Source: Deinandra increscens subsp. villosa (Eukaryota; Streptophyta; Magnoliopsida; Asterales; Asteraceae). Taken from it: a DNA stretch of 64,000 bases. Positions 1-10,113 of the stretch are shown here, piece after piece; the stretch's first letter is position 1, and each line of letters begins with the position of its first letter. Made by a program: the position numbers and the translations under genes. A model generated the notes under the pieces. It was not told the origin of the DNA, made no database searches, and saw only the letters and a program-made list of their open reading frames with translations. The stretch is taken from the NCBI GenBank assembly GCA_039602395.1, contig JBCNJP010000017.1:86751160-86815159 (forward strand). The letters run 5' to 3'.

Positions 1-674
1 TGGTAATTCAATCTGAGCTTGACATGTGGCGGTGATGATGTGGACCCTTTATAAATGAAACATGTGACACAAATTTTATTGCTTTATTAGGAATAATATA
101 TTGTATGTTGAATAAAGGGGATTACAAACTATATTCCCTAAGGAAAAATAAAAAGAGTACTCTTGGCTCTTAAGTTATGTTATTCTTTTGGAAAAATCAT
201 AAACACTCCGGATTAACAAAAGACCGCTATTTTACACTTTTCACCCTTTGAAACTATTATCCAAACCCTAACCCCAAGCCTACCCTTTAAGCCCTCATGA
301 TAATTAGGTAGGTTCCACTGAGATCTGTGGAGGTTCGAGCGTGTATCAAGCCTATGCTCCCTGCTTCGTTTTCACCTAGGTATGAGTGTTCACCCCCAAT
401 TTATAATAATAAATACCCTGAGAGCGGGGTGATCACTTGTGAGGTATATAAATTTGTATAAAAATAAACTTTTAGTAGGCTTGTCATAAATTTTTGTATT
501 TCAGACCATAGAAAAATAAAATAATCCATTGGAATGCGAAGTCAAACATAAACAGAGGAGCAACTTTTATAATGTACAAAACCTTTCAGGAACAGACGGA
601 TGAAACCTTTGGTATGTCAGGTCTGTCCAACATTGTGTTTAGCTTGAAGACAAACAAATGTTTAAGTATGGGGA
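1..674 (+). mobile_element. 3' non-coding end of an Athila-like Ty3/gypsy element, with polypurine tract
   Basis: No convincing coding region is visible. The stretch ends in a purine-rich tract (AAGTATGGGGATG, about 664-676) directly before a long LTR, which is the order expected at the 3' end of a plus-strand LTR retrotransposon. The words around 640-676 resemble those before the 3' LTR of plant Athila/Tat elements. The rest is AT-rich leader-like or 3' untranslated DNA. Assignment to Athila rather than Tat is inference. Confidence 0.5.
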
Positions 675-876
675 TGTTTGATATGCATCAAATTATACAT
701 ATTTTTCTATCAAATATCCTCTGCTTTTCGGTTTAATTCTGATTAAACTGACGGCAGAACAATGCAACTTTGTCTTCTTTTTAGTTTTTCAGGTTTAGTA
801 AAGTCAAAATCACAAAAGGAGCCAAAAATAGACAAAAAGAGATGAAAATCAACAAGTTCCTGATTTTTGGACTTTA

Positions 877-1094
877 GCACGGCTCGTGCCCGACTAGGCA
901 CGAGCTCGTGCCCATCCCTTGGAAGCTTCCTTAGGACTGACTCAGGAACTAACAGACACGACCCCGTGCCATTGACTGGCACGACCCCGTACCACTGACA
1001 CTGACAAGCATGACCTCGTGCCCTCTAACGGAGACTTCTCTAACGATCCGCTGATAGGCATGACCCCGTGCTTTGACATGGCATGACCCCGTGC
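877..1094 (+). repeat. GCACG...CGTGC short repeats inside LTR
   Basis: At least six imperfect copies of GCACGACCCCGTGCC or GCACGGCTCGTGCC-like inverted words occur in about 220 bases upstream of the LTR TATA box. Each copy is itself a small dyad (GGCACG...CGTGCC). The second Athila-like LTR has a matching block at about 25672-25945. The position just upstream of the promoter suggests a regulatory or structural role, which is inference. Confidence 0.55.
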
Positions 1095-1111
1095 TAAAAG
1101 TCTGAACTGCC

Positions 1112-1118
1112 TATAAAG
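1112..1118 (+). promoter_or_regulatory. Probable TATA box of the Athila-like LTR
   Basis: TATAAAG lies after the GCACG block and before a pyrimidine-rich stretch (CCTCATCCCCTCATTCTTCC). The second LTR has TATAAAA at the matching place (25963-25969). Conservation of position between two diverged copies supports it as the pol II core promoter of the LTR. Confidence 0.45.
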
Positions 1119-2309
1119 GGCCTCATCCCCTCATTCTTCCTTGCTCAATTCTTTCCCCTCTCTTGTAGTATAGTTCAGCCATTTGGTGTAATTATGTTCC
1201 GTAATCAAGTTTATAAGAATAATAACTTAAGTAAGACTTTGCAAGTATTTGTCTATGAATTCTTCTCTTTCTTCTAAGCAAATCATTAAATCCATTATTG
1301 GCTAAACTCTTATACTTACTTGGGAAGCAATAAACCTTTGGTGGGTTGGTAAGTGACTTTATAAACTCGCTTTAAGGTGTATGTTAATGACTTAATGAAA
1401 ACCCTTTTATTGAAAATGTATTATTAACCTTTTTGAACAAGCGTGCTCTACGTATCGCATACGATTTGAGGATTCGGAATCTCATCATACGAACTTGTGA
1501 CACCCGGTTGGGGGATGATACATGATTCTTTCGAGTGACTCGCGTCTCATGCTACACGATACGTTCAGGATTCTTATGTCTATGTAAGCAAACCCCGCTG
1601 TCACGCATATGCGGGCTAAAAGTATGTAAATGGGAAAGGGGTTAGTAATTTTTGTGCCCTCATGGAAGCCGAAAGGTACGTGTTGGTGAACTTGGCTTTG
1701 GTTACGACTTACGTGTATGCGCGAGAGCGGTGTGTGAAGAGACGGACCCTAGTTCCTTAAAAAGATAATATTCATAATAAAATAATCCGGTACGTTGGGT
1801 TGTTTCCCTGCTGGTTCATGACGGCACATCGAGTGTAATGGTAGTCGAACCAAGATGCCCTACAACTAAATGGCATTAAAACCACTATGTTTGTTTACTA
1901 GTAGCTCAGTCTCCCGGGGTTCGTACAAAAAATGGTGATCAACAGGAGATTAGTGATACTAGATTTGAGGCTGAGAGGCGGTCCAGTTGTCTGCTAGTAA
2001 ACAATCTTAAATAAAGCTTACAAACACCCATTTTTCCTTAATCAGCCACTGGTACGTTCTCCCAAGTAATACTAGCTTCGATTTACATTGCTAAAAACTC
2101 CATCTTATTTAGATTTTCTTTTCTTTTATTTTTCTTTAACTAAATTTTATAAACTTAAATTTAAAAGTTACATCCGGCTAGATGATAACAGCAGACTGAA
2201 TACCCAGAGACCTTCTTTTCCATTATGTCCTTGAACGATCCTGATTCAACTTACCACTACTATACTGCTCCACGATGGGTACACTTGCCCGTGTTATGTG
2301 GTGAAATAG

Positions 2310-2809
2310 NNNNNNNNNNNNNNNNNNNNNNNNNNNNNNNNNNNNNNNNNNNNNNNNNNNNNNNNNNNNNNNNNNNNNNNNNNNNNNNNNNNNNNNNNNN
2401 NNNNNNNNNNNNNNNNNNNNNNNNNNNNNNNNNNNNNNNNNNNNNNNNNNNNNNNNNNNNNNNNNNNNNNNNNNNNNNNNNNNNNNNNNNNNNNNNNNNN
2501 NNNNNNNNNNNNNNNNNNNNNNNNNNNNNNNNNNNNNNNNNNNNNNNNNNNNNNNNNNNNNNNNNNNNNNNNNNNNNNNNNNNNNNNNNNNNNNNNNNNN
2601 NNNNNNNNNNNNNNNNNNNNNNNNNNNNNNNNNNNNNNNNNNNNNNNNNNNNNNNNNNNNNNNNNNNNNNNNNNNNNNNNNNNNNNNNNNNNNNNNNNNN
2701 NNNNNNNNNNNNNNNNNNNNNNNNNNNNNNNNNNNNNNNNNNNNNNNNNNNNNNNNNNNNNNNNNNNNNNNNNNNNNNNNNNNNNNNNNNNNNNNNNNNN
2801 NNNNNNNNN
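2310..2809. other. Assembly gap (500 N)
   Basis: A run of exactly 500 N. The round number means the true size is unknown. It cuts the Athila-like LTR on its right side. Confidence 0.99.
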
Positions 2810-3195
2810 ATTGTATTATGAATCATTTCATATGTTATAATAATATTGCACATGTAAAATAATCTCAAATAATTGTATTATGTCATGCAGTGTATTAAAG
2901 TCACGGGTTATAATAATATTGCACATGTGTAATAATTTTAAATAATTGTATTATAATACTGTACATGTGCAATAATCTCAAATAATGGTATTAAGAATCG
3001 TTTAATGAGTTATAATAATATTACACATGTGCAACAATCTCAAGTAATGATATTATGTCATGTAGTGTAATAATTTCATGGATTATAAGAATATTGCACA
3101 TGTGCAGTAAACTCAAATAATGGTATTATGTCACAAGTTCAACATACGTGTTGCCTAATCAACACATATCTTATAACCTTATTACACATGTGCAG
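2810..3195. repeat. Tandem AT-rich repeat carrying GCACATGTGC
   Basis: About six imperfect units of roughly 60 bases. Each carries TAATAATATTGCACATGTGCAATAATCTCAAATAATNGTATTA-like DNA, given here only in outline. The core GCACATGTGC is palindromic and is shared with the inverted-repeat elements at 3793-5360. The left edge is in the gap, so the array may be longer. No coding potential is seen. Confidence 0.7.
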
Positions 3196-3707
3196 ACTTA
3201 TAGTGGGCATGTTCACCATTCACAAATCTATAAAATTAGGGCTTGGAAATATTACCTGGCGAAGGAACGAAGAGGCATGTGGATGAGAGCTTAATGTTCC
3301 AGTTCCCGTCTTCTTTGGTTAAAATTAAGGGCTTGGAAACGTTACCCAGAGAGAAGGATCGAAGGGACATGCGGATGAGAGCTTTAAGCTTTAGTTCTTT
3401 TCTTCTCCGGTGAAATCAACGGTGTCCTTTTGTCTCCTGACAACTGGTTGCTTCCAGATCGTCGCCTGAAGAGCTTGCGTCTCCTGAAGAGCTTGTGTCT
3501 CCTGAAGATCGTTGTTCATCGCTTGTATTTAGGTTTTTTTTGTCTTCGATCGCGATCGGTATGTACGGTAGCGTGTTCTAGTTTGTACGTAGGTTATGAG
3601 AAAGTAATGAAACAAACTCTTTGAAACATTCCAAAACTACCCCTCTTTGTTTTTAAGTTTCTAAAATAGCTAATTTACAGTTTCAGTCCCTCCTTTAAAA
3701 AAATCTA
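3196..3707. other. Unassigned stretch with a local duplication and an 18-base minisatellite
   Basis: A block beginning GGGCTTGGAAA at about 3239 recurs at about 3329 with the same following words (GGATGAGAGCTT), a diverged tandem duplication of about 90 bases. At about 3462-3512 an 18-base unit (CTCCTGAAGAGCTTG plus three bases) is repeated three times. A 64-codon frame spans this, but it is explained by the minisatellite and matches no family I recognise. Confidence 0.4.
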
Positions 3708-3753
3708 GTTGTTTTCGTGTTTTCGCAATAAGAGCTTGTTTTCGCATGATCCT

Positions 3754-3759
<6 letters not shown>
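3708..3759. mobile_element. Right-end fragment of a (TA)n-flanked inverted-repeat element
   Basis: GTTTTCGTGTTTTCGCAATA followed by ATCCTTACCCTATATA matches the right terminus of the two full elements at 3793-4558 and 4593-5360. Only the last 50 or so bases remain. Confidence 0.6.

Positions 3760-3792
<33 letters not shown>
3760..3792. repeat. (TA)n microsatellite
   Basis: About sixteen TA units between the right end of one inverted-repeat element and the left end of the next. Confidence 0.9.
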
Positions 3793-3797
<5 letters not shown>

Positions 3798-4555
3798 AGA
3801 TTCATGTGAAAACAACTTTTATTGCGAAAACACGAAAACAAATATTAAAACCTCTATAACTTTTTCATACGTTAATATTTTTTAAAACAAATTGCACCAA
3901 AATCCTTAAAATTATGTTATCTTTAGTTCTGGAAAAAATTTTAAAAAATCAAGTTTTTTTAAAAAAAAATTATTATTGCACAGGTGCAATAATGTTTTTT
4001 TATTATTACTGCACATATGCAATAATAATTACAACCTTTATAACTTTTTCATATTTTAATTTTTTTTATAAAAAGTTGCACCATAAATCTTATAATTCTG
4101 TTATCTTTAATTCTAGAGAAAATAAAAAAAATTCAACGTTTTTTTTTATTTTTTTATTATTGCACATGTGCAATAATAAATTATTATTGCACATGTGCAA
4201 TAATATTAAAACCTTTATAACTTTTTCATACGTTAATATTTTTCATAAAACATTACACCATAGATCTTATAATTCTGTTATCTTTAATTCTGGAAAAAGT
4301 TAAAAAAAATAACGTTCTTTTTGTTGACATTGCACATGTGTAATATAACTAATACGTATTATTGCACATGTGCAATAATAAAAAAATCACGAAATTTTAA
4401 ATGTTTAATTTTTTTTTCCAGAATTAAAGGTGACATAATTTTAAGACTTTTGGTGCAAATTTTTTTAAAAAATATTAACGTATGAGGGAGTTATAGAGGT
4501 TTTAATATTTGTTTTCGTGTTTTCGCAATAACATCTTGTTTTTATTTGATCTTTC

Positions 4556-4558
<3 letters not shown>
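3793..4558. mobile_element. Non-coding inverted-repeat element A in a (TA)n tract
   Basis: The left end GGGTAAGATTCATGTG and the first 150 or so bases recur, inverted, at the right end (ending ATCTTTCCCC), giving long terminal inverted repeats. Both sides are TA microsatellite. The middle holds three perfect 24-bp palindromes centred on GCACATGTGC (4155-4178, 4182-4205, 4357-4380). There is no credible coding frame. It resembles the class of plant miniature elements found in (TA)n tracts (Micron-like); the exact family is not known to me. Confidence 0.65.

Positions 4559-4592
<34 letters not shown>
4559..4592. repeat. (TA)n microsatellite
   Basis: About sixteen TA units between inverted-repeat elements A and B. 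Confidence 0.9.
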
Positions 4593-4597
<5 letters not shown>

Positions 4598-5356
4598 AGG
4601 TTCATGTGAAAACAACTTTTATTGCGAAAACACGAAAACAAATATTAAAACCTCTATAACTTTTTCATACGTTAATATTTTTTAAAACAAATTGCACCAA
4701 AATCCTTAAAATTATGTTATCTTTAGTTCTGGAAAAATTTTTAAAAAAATCAAGTTTTTTTTAAAAAAATTATTATTGCACAGGTGCAATAATGTTTTTT
4801 TATTATTACTGCACATATGCAATAATAATTACAACCTTTATAACTTTTTCATATTTTATTTTTTTTATAAAAAGTTGCACCATAAATCTTATAATTCTGT
4901 TATCTTTAATTCTGGAGAAAATAAAAAAAATTCAACGTTTTTTTTTATTTTTTTATTATTGCACATGTGCAATAATAAATTATTATTGCACATGTGCAAT
5001 AATATTAAAACCTTTATAACTTTTTCATACGTTAATATTTTTCATAAAACATTACACCATAAATCTTATAATTCTGTTATCTTTAATTCTGGAAAAAGTT
5101 AAAAAAAATAACGTTCTTTTTGTTGACATTGCACATGTGTAATATAACTAATACGTATTATTGCACATGTGCAATAATAAAAAAATCACGAAATTTTAAA
5201 TGTTTAATTTTTTTTTTCCAGAATTAAAGGTGACATAATTTTAAGACTTTTGGTGCAAATTTTTTTTAAAAAATATTAACGTATGAGGGAGTTATAGAGG
5301 TTTTAATATTTGTTTTCGTGTTTTCGCAATAACATCTTGTTTTTATTTGATCCTTC

Positions 5357-5360
<4 letters not shown>
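4593..5360. mobile_element. Non-coding inverted-repeat element B, near-identical twin of A
   Basis: It matches element A almost base for base at an 800-base offset, including the long terminal inverted repeats, the three GCACATGTGC palindromes and the flanking TA tracts. Differences are mainly run lengths of A or T and a few substitutions. Either a recent tandem duplication of the unit (element plus TA tract) or two insertions would explain it; the near identity favours duplication. Confidence 0.65.

Positions 5361-5395
<35 letters not shown>
5361..5395. repeat. (TA)n microsatellite
   Basis: About seventeen TA units between element B and a different element beginning GGGTGCGGTTCACATG. Confidence 0.9.
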
Positions 5396-5399
<4 letters not shown>

Positions 5400-5770
5400 G
5401 CGGTTCACATGCGGACGGACATTTTGCCTAAGTTTCGTGCGGACAGGGGCAATCCAGTAATTGTCCACATCCCTTTCCCCATTTGTATTTTTGGTAGTTA
5501 TTCATTTCCCCTACGTTTTTCAAACGGCCATAAGTTTTTCATATGACATTATTTTTCAAAAAAAATAAAAATTCACCATAAATCTAGTCGCGTTTTTATC
5601 TTTATTTCGAGACTAGGTTTGCTCGATTTGGAGAAAAAAATTGACGCTTTTAGTATTTTTCCAGTACACCAGCACAACATCATAAAAATGCAAACATACC
5701 AACACACTAGCACAAAACTAGCACAGATAATACAAACGTAATCTAGTAGCATTTTGACCATCATGGTGTG
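5396..5770. mobile_element. Possible left end of another (TA)n-associated element
   Basis: The stretch begins GGGTGCGGTTCACATGCGG directly after the TA tract, in the same arrangement as elements A and B but with unrelated sequence inside. No matching right terminus was seen, and the right boundary is a guess set where Tat-like sequence begins. A 63-codon minus frame inside is not convincing. Confidence 0.35.
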
Positions 5771-6806
5771 TTGTTCGTATTTTGATTATGTTGCAAATTC
5801 TGAAAAACAGTTCAGTGAGGATCCTATAGGATGCTCAGTAGCATTACTTAGTTTAAAAACTTAAGATTTTAGAAAACTTGCCAAAATTAACAAACCATGA
5901 TGCTAGCCAATATTCAGTTAGTGATAAAAACGTGTAATATCTGCATTACCAATGTCACCTGTTCAAGAATCTTCCAACTGTTGTGATAGTCAAGATCCTT
6001 GAGGATCCTTAGGAATCCTTAAGATAGACTTGATGAAATCCTGATAAAACTGAGAATAAGTCTTGAGTACTTAGGAATGAGTCAAACAGGGGTCAAGCCC
6101 ATCTTAATCCTTTGAGGCATAAGGTGCCTTATAAATCTTGGGTCTAAGCCAACTGGGGTCAAGCCCTTAAACTTTTGAGACATGAATATGTCCAAACCTT
6201 AGTTAATGTGGAAACATTAAAAGCCTTTGTTAAACTGAGGTCAAGCTCAAAAATACTTGGGACTAAGCCAACTGGGGTCAAGCCCATAAAACTTGAGAGA
6301 CACGAAAGTGCCTAAACCTTTGTTGACATGAAAATGCCAAAAACCTTAGGACCTTTTTGGGATGGCACGTCTGCCACCCATTTTCGAGATGCACTCTATG
6401 GCCAACAATGATGAAATTATCAGCCACCCTTAGATGGACTGGTCGCACCACCTTGAACCATAGGCCACCATCGTGCGCTCCTGGCGAGGGTCATGCGCTC
6501 CAGGCGATTCCCATTAGTGAACGAGAAGGTGAAAACCTCCTAAACCTTTGACTGCATTCAGAATGCTTTAGACTTAGGAGAGGTGATCAGCCTCTAGCTT
6601 ATGACAGGATGCTCAGAACTTCTGCAAAACACTCAAGGCTTGGTGAGGGGTGGGTGTTAGCTTGGCTAACACCCCTCTGATGCCTAAGTCAGTAACCACT
6701 TCATAAAGATAATAATATGAAATTGAAATAAGAATCCAAGACATACCTGAAGTCTTTGAAGCTTAAACGAGGATCCTTTGAGAAGCTTGGAGGATCCTGA
6801 GGGCAC
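5771..6806 (-). repeat. 3' untranslated region of element 1 with GGGGTCAAGCCC repeats
   Basis: Non-coding. The words GACTAAGCCAACTGGGGTCAAGCCC recur with variation between about 6070 and 6320, interleaved with GACATGAAAATGCC-like words. The matching regions of elements 2 (15180-15330) and 3 (33140-33350) carry related but differently amplified repeats. A conserved block near 6690 (GCTAACACCCCTCTGATGCCTAAG) recurs near 15670 and 33840. Confidence 0.6.
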
Positions 6807-9800
6807 TTACATAAAATATGACTTTAGATGAATTGCGTTCCAGGCTCTTGGGAGCAGCTCACCTTCCATAGTAGCCAATCTATATGCCCCCTTTCCAGCT
6901 TCTGAATCAACTAAGTAGGGACCCTCCCACTTAGGTGCAAGCTTCCCATCAGCTGGATTGGTAGTATTCTGAAAAGCCTTTCTAAGTACCAAGTCTCCTA
7001 CTTGAAATCTTCTGATCCTGAGATTCTTGTTGTAAGACTTGGCCATCCTTTGCTGGTATGCCGCCATTCTAAACTTTGCAAGATCTCTGATTTCGTCAAC
7101 TGTTTCAAGATCTTCAAGGAGCTTCTGATTGTTAGCCTCAGGATCCTGGCAACTTGTTCTAGCAGTCGGCATCACCATTTCAGTAGGGATCACAGCTTCT
7201 GAACCAAACACCAAGGAGAATGGCGTCTGCCCAGTAGCACTTTTGGAAGTTGTTCTATCAGCCCATAACACAAATGGGAGCTCTTCAGCCCATTTTCCCT
7301 TTTTGGCTCCTAGCTTCTTCTTAAGGTTGTTGATGATGATCTTATTACTTGATTCTGCTTGACCATTAGCTTGTGGATGTACAGGAGTTGAAGTCACCAT
7401 CTTGATGCCCCATGCTTCACAAAAACCAGTTGTTCTTTTACCAATAAACTGAGACCCATTGTCGCATACTATTTCTGATGGGATTCCAAATCTTGTCAGG
7501 ATATTCCTTTTAATGAAGGAGATCACCTCCTTTTCTCTAACTTGAGCAAATGCTTCAGCTTCAATCCATTTAGAGAAATAATCCGTCATTGCCAGCATAA
7601 AGACTTTTCCCCCAGGTGCTGTGGGCAGCTTGCCAACTATGTCCATGCCCCACTTCATAAATGGCCATGGGGATGATATCGAGTGGAGCGGCTCAGCAGG
7701 CTGATGGAGGATGTTGCTATGCCGTTGACACGCATCACACTTTTGAACATAAGCCATTGCATCCTTCTTCATAGTGGGCCAGTAGTATCCTGTTCTTAAC
7801 ACTTTAGAAAACAGTGATCTGCCCCCAGCGTGATTGCCACAATCTCCCTCATGAATATCCTGGAGTACTGCATATGCTTCGGGCTGTTCCAGGCATCTCA
7901 AGTATGGACCTGCAAGAGATTTCTTGTATAAGATACCATTTATTATTGAATATGGGATTACCTTTGTTCGGAAAATCCTGGGATTCTCGTTCTTGGGGAT
8001 TTCTCCTTCTTGGATAAACTTCTTGATGGGATATGTCCAGGATCCTTGAGGATCCTGAGAATCCATCACTTCTTGATCTTTATCTGCTGTGACATCATTA
8101 ACCTCCTGTTCTTCAATTGCCGGGGTTAGGATGTGAGTTATGGGAATCTTGACACCTTCTGGGATCCTTAGAGACGATGCTAAGTTTGCCAAAGCATCAG
8201 CTTCTGCATTTTCCTCTCTAGGCACCTGTGATATGCTGCAATTTTCAAAAGATAATGCTAATTTTTTGACAAGGTCTAGATATTTGGTTAGTCTTTCGCC
8301 TTTCACTGCATAGGATCCATTAAACTGGTTAGTTAATAATAAGGAATCAATAAAAACTTGAATGTGTTGGATACCCATATCTCTAGCAAGTTGTAATCCT
8401 GCAATTAAAGCCTCATACTCGGCTTCATTATTAGTAGCCTTAAATTCACAATGTATAGATAGAGGTATAATGTCCCCCTGTGGCGATTTTAGCAGTGCAC
8501 CCAATCCTGTTCCTCTGAAGTTAGAGGCTCCATCTGTGTATAATATCCAACTGCCTGAAGCTTCCTGGAGCTGCTTGACCTCTAGTTCAACTTCCGGCAG
8601 TATGTCACTGCTGAAATCAGCCACAAAGTCCGCAAGAGCTTGAGACTTTATTGTTGTTCTTGGTTCATATATGATGTCATAGGCACTTAGTTTAACTGCC
8701 CATTTCGCCATTCTTCCTGACATTTCTGGCTTTCTCAAGACACACTTAATAGGATAGTTAGTTTTCACATAAATAACATGAGTTTCAAAGTAATGCCTTA
8801 ACTTTTGAGAAGCCATAACAAGAGCTAAGATTAATTTTTCTAAGTAAGAATACCTGGTTTCAGCATCTAATAATGTTTTGCTTACATAGTATACCGGATG
8901 TTGTTGTCCTTCATGGTCTTTAACGAGTACAACACTTGTCGAACTGCCCGAGACTGCTAAATATAGAGAGAGCGGCTCCCCTTTGACTGGCTGCATCAGT
9001 AGTGGAGCAGATGACAAGTATTCTTTCAAGGAGCTCAGAGCAGCTTCATGTTTCTCACTCCATTCGAACTTCTTGTTCTTCTTCAATATTTCATAGAATT
9101 CTTTGCTTTTTTCAGAAGATCTTGATATGAATCTGTTAAGCGCTGCTATCCTTCCAGTCAATTTTTGGACTTCTTTAACATTTGTTGGGGACTTCAAGTT
9201 TATGATTGCTTGGATTTGCTCAGGGCTGGCTTCTATTCCTCTTTCAGTAACCATATAGCCTAAGAACTTGCCGGCTCTTACACCAAAATGGCACTTGGCA
9301 GGATTTAGCTTCATGTTGAACTGGTCCAGGATATCGAAAGCAGCTTCGAGATCCCTAGGATGATCCTTAGCTTTTTTGGACTTCACCACCATATCATCTA
9401 TGTATACCTCCATGGTGTCCCCCAGTTGGTCTTTGAACATCATATTGACAAGCCTCTGGTATGTGGCACCTGCATTTCGTAAACCAAAGGGCATAGCAAT
9501 ATAACAATAAATACATGTGGGTGTCATGAAGGTTGTGTCTTCTTGGTCTGATGGCTCCATCTGAATCTGTTGGAAGCCTGAGGATGCATCCATAAAAGTT
9601 AGCATCTCATGCCCAGCAGTTGCATCCACCATTGAATCAATATGTGGTAAGGGGAATGGATCCTTGGGACAGGCCTTATTCAGGTCCGTATAATCCACAC
9701 ACACTCTCCACTTGCCATTCTTCTTCTGGACTACCACCACATTAGCCAGCCATCGAGGATATTTAACTTCTCTGATCATCTTTGACTTGAGCAGCCTATC

Positions 9801-10110
9801 AACTTCCTCTTGGATTATGATGTTTCTCTCAGGAGCGAACTTTCTTCTCTGTTTGATGTATGGGCCTGAAAGATTCATCTATACCAAGTTTATGAGTAAT
9901 AATATCTTTAGATATACCTGTCATGTCCTCGTGTTTCCATGCGAATGTTGTAGTTCTGGACTTCAGGAGGCTCACGAGCTGCTCTTCAGTATCCTCAGGG
10001 ATATTAGTTCCTACCAGCACTTTGATTTCAGGATCCTCAGGATTTAGCTGAACTTCTTTGATCTCTAATTCCTTTGTCATCCGAATTCTTCGTGCTGGTG
10101 CCTTTAATTG
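6807..10110 (-). pseudogene. pol: Tat element 1 pol: RT, RNase H, aRNase H, integrase
   Basis: A 1023-codon uninterrupted frame (6807-9878) carries nearly all of pol. Residues counted from its first Met: RT with YIDD at 159-162; RNase H at about 303-415; a second RNase H (YTDG at 447-450, NNEAEYEAL at 483-491, FIDS at 509-512); integrase zinc residues H676, H683, C714, C717 and catalytic D746, D806, E842. It ends without a chromodomain. The first 76 or so codons (9862-10110) are in the gag frame, and one extra base near 9850-9862 puts the rest one frame away; elements 2 and 3 lack this base. Without the frameshift, readthrough of the TAG at 10111-10113 would join this to gag-protease. Confidence 0.85.
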
Positions 10111-10113
10111 CTA
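10105..10113 (-). promoter_or_regulatory. Probable leaky stop TAG CAA TTA between protease and RT (element 1)
   Basis: On the minus strand the gag-protease frame stops at TAG, followed by CAA TTA. The downstream frame (10080 to 9829) is in the same phase and open. UAG CAA UUA fits the CAR YYA readthrough context known from tobamoviruses. The same nine bases occur at this junction in elements 2 and 3. Readthrough is inferred, not shown. Confidence 0.65.

Larger units (their letters stand above)
675..2309 (+). mobile_element. Athila-like 3' LTR, right end lost in the assembly gap
   Basis: The stretch begins TGTTTGATATGCATC after a polypurine tract. It matches a second LTR at 25473-27262 along its length: the same start (AAATTATACATATTTTT), a GCACG-rich block, a TATA box, a segment with ACTCGCGTC(T/C)CATGCTAC, and the distal CCACTACTATACTG block. 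It runs into the 500-N gap before its terminal CA. The similarity is obvious but clearly imperfect, so the two LTRs come from different insertions. Confidence 0.65.

Noticed and set aside
2225..2868. Long frames across the 500-N gap
   Set aside because: Made of N; no information.
3914..5102. Frames in elements A and B as proteins
   Set aside because: Low-complexity Phe, Tyr, Asn and Ile strings from AT-rich palindromes; no transposase motif.
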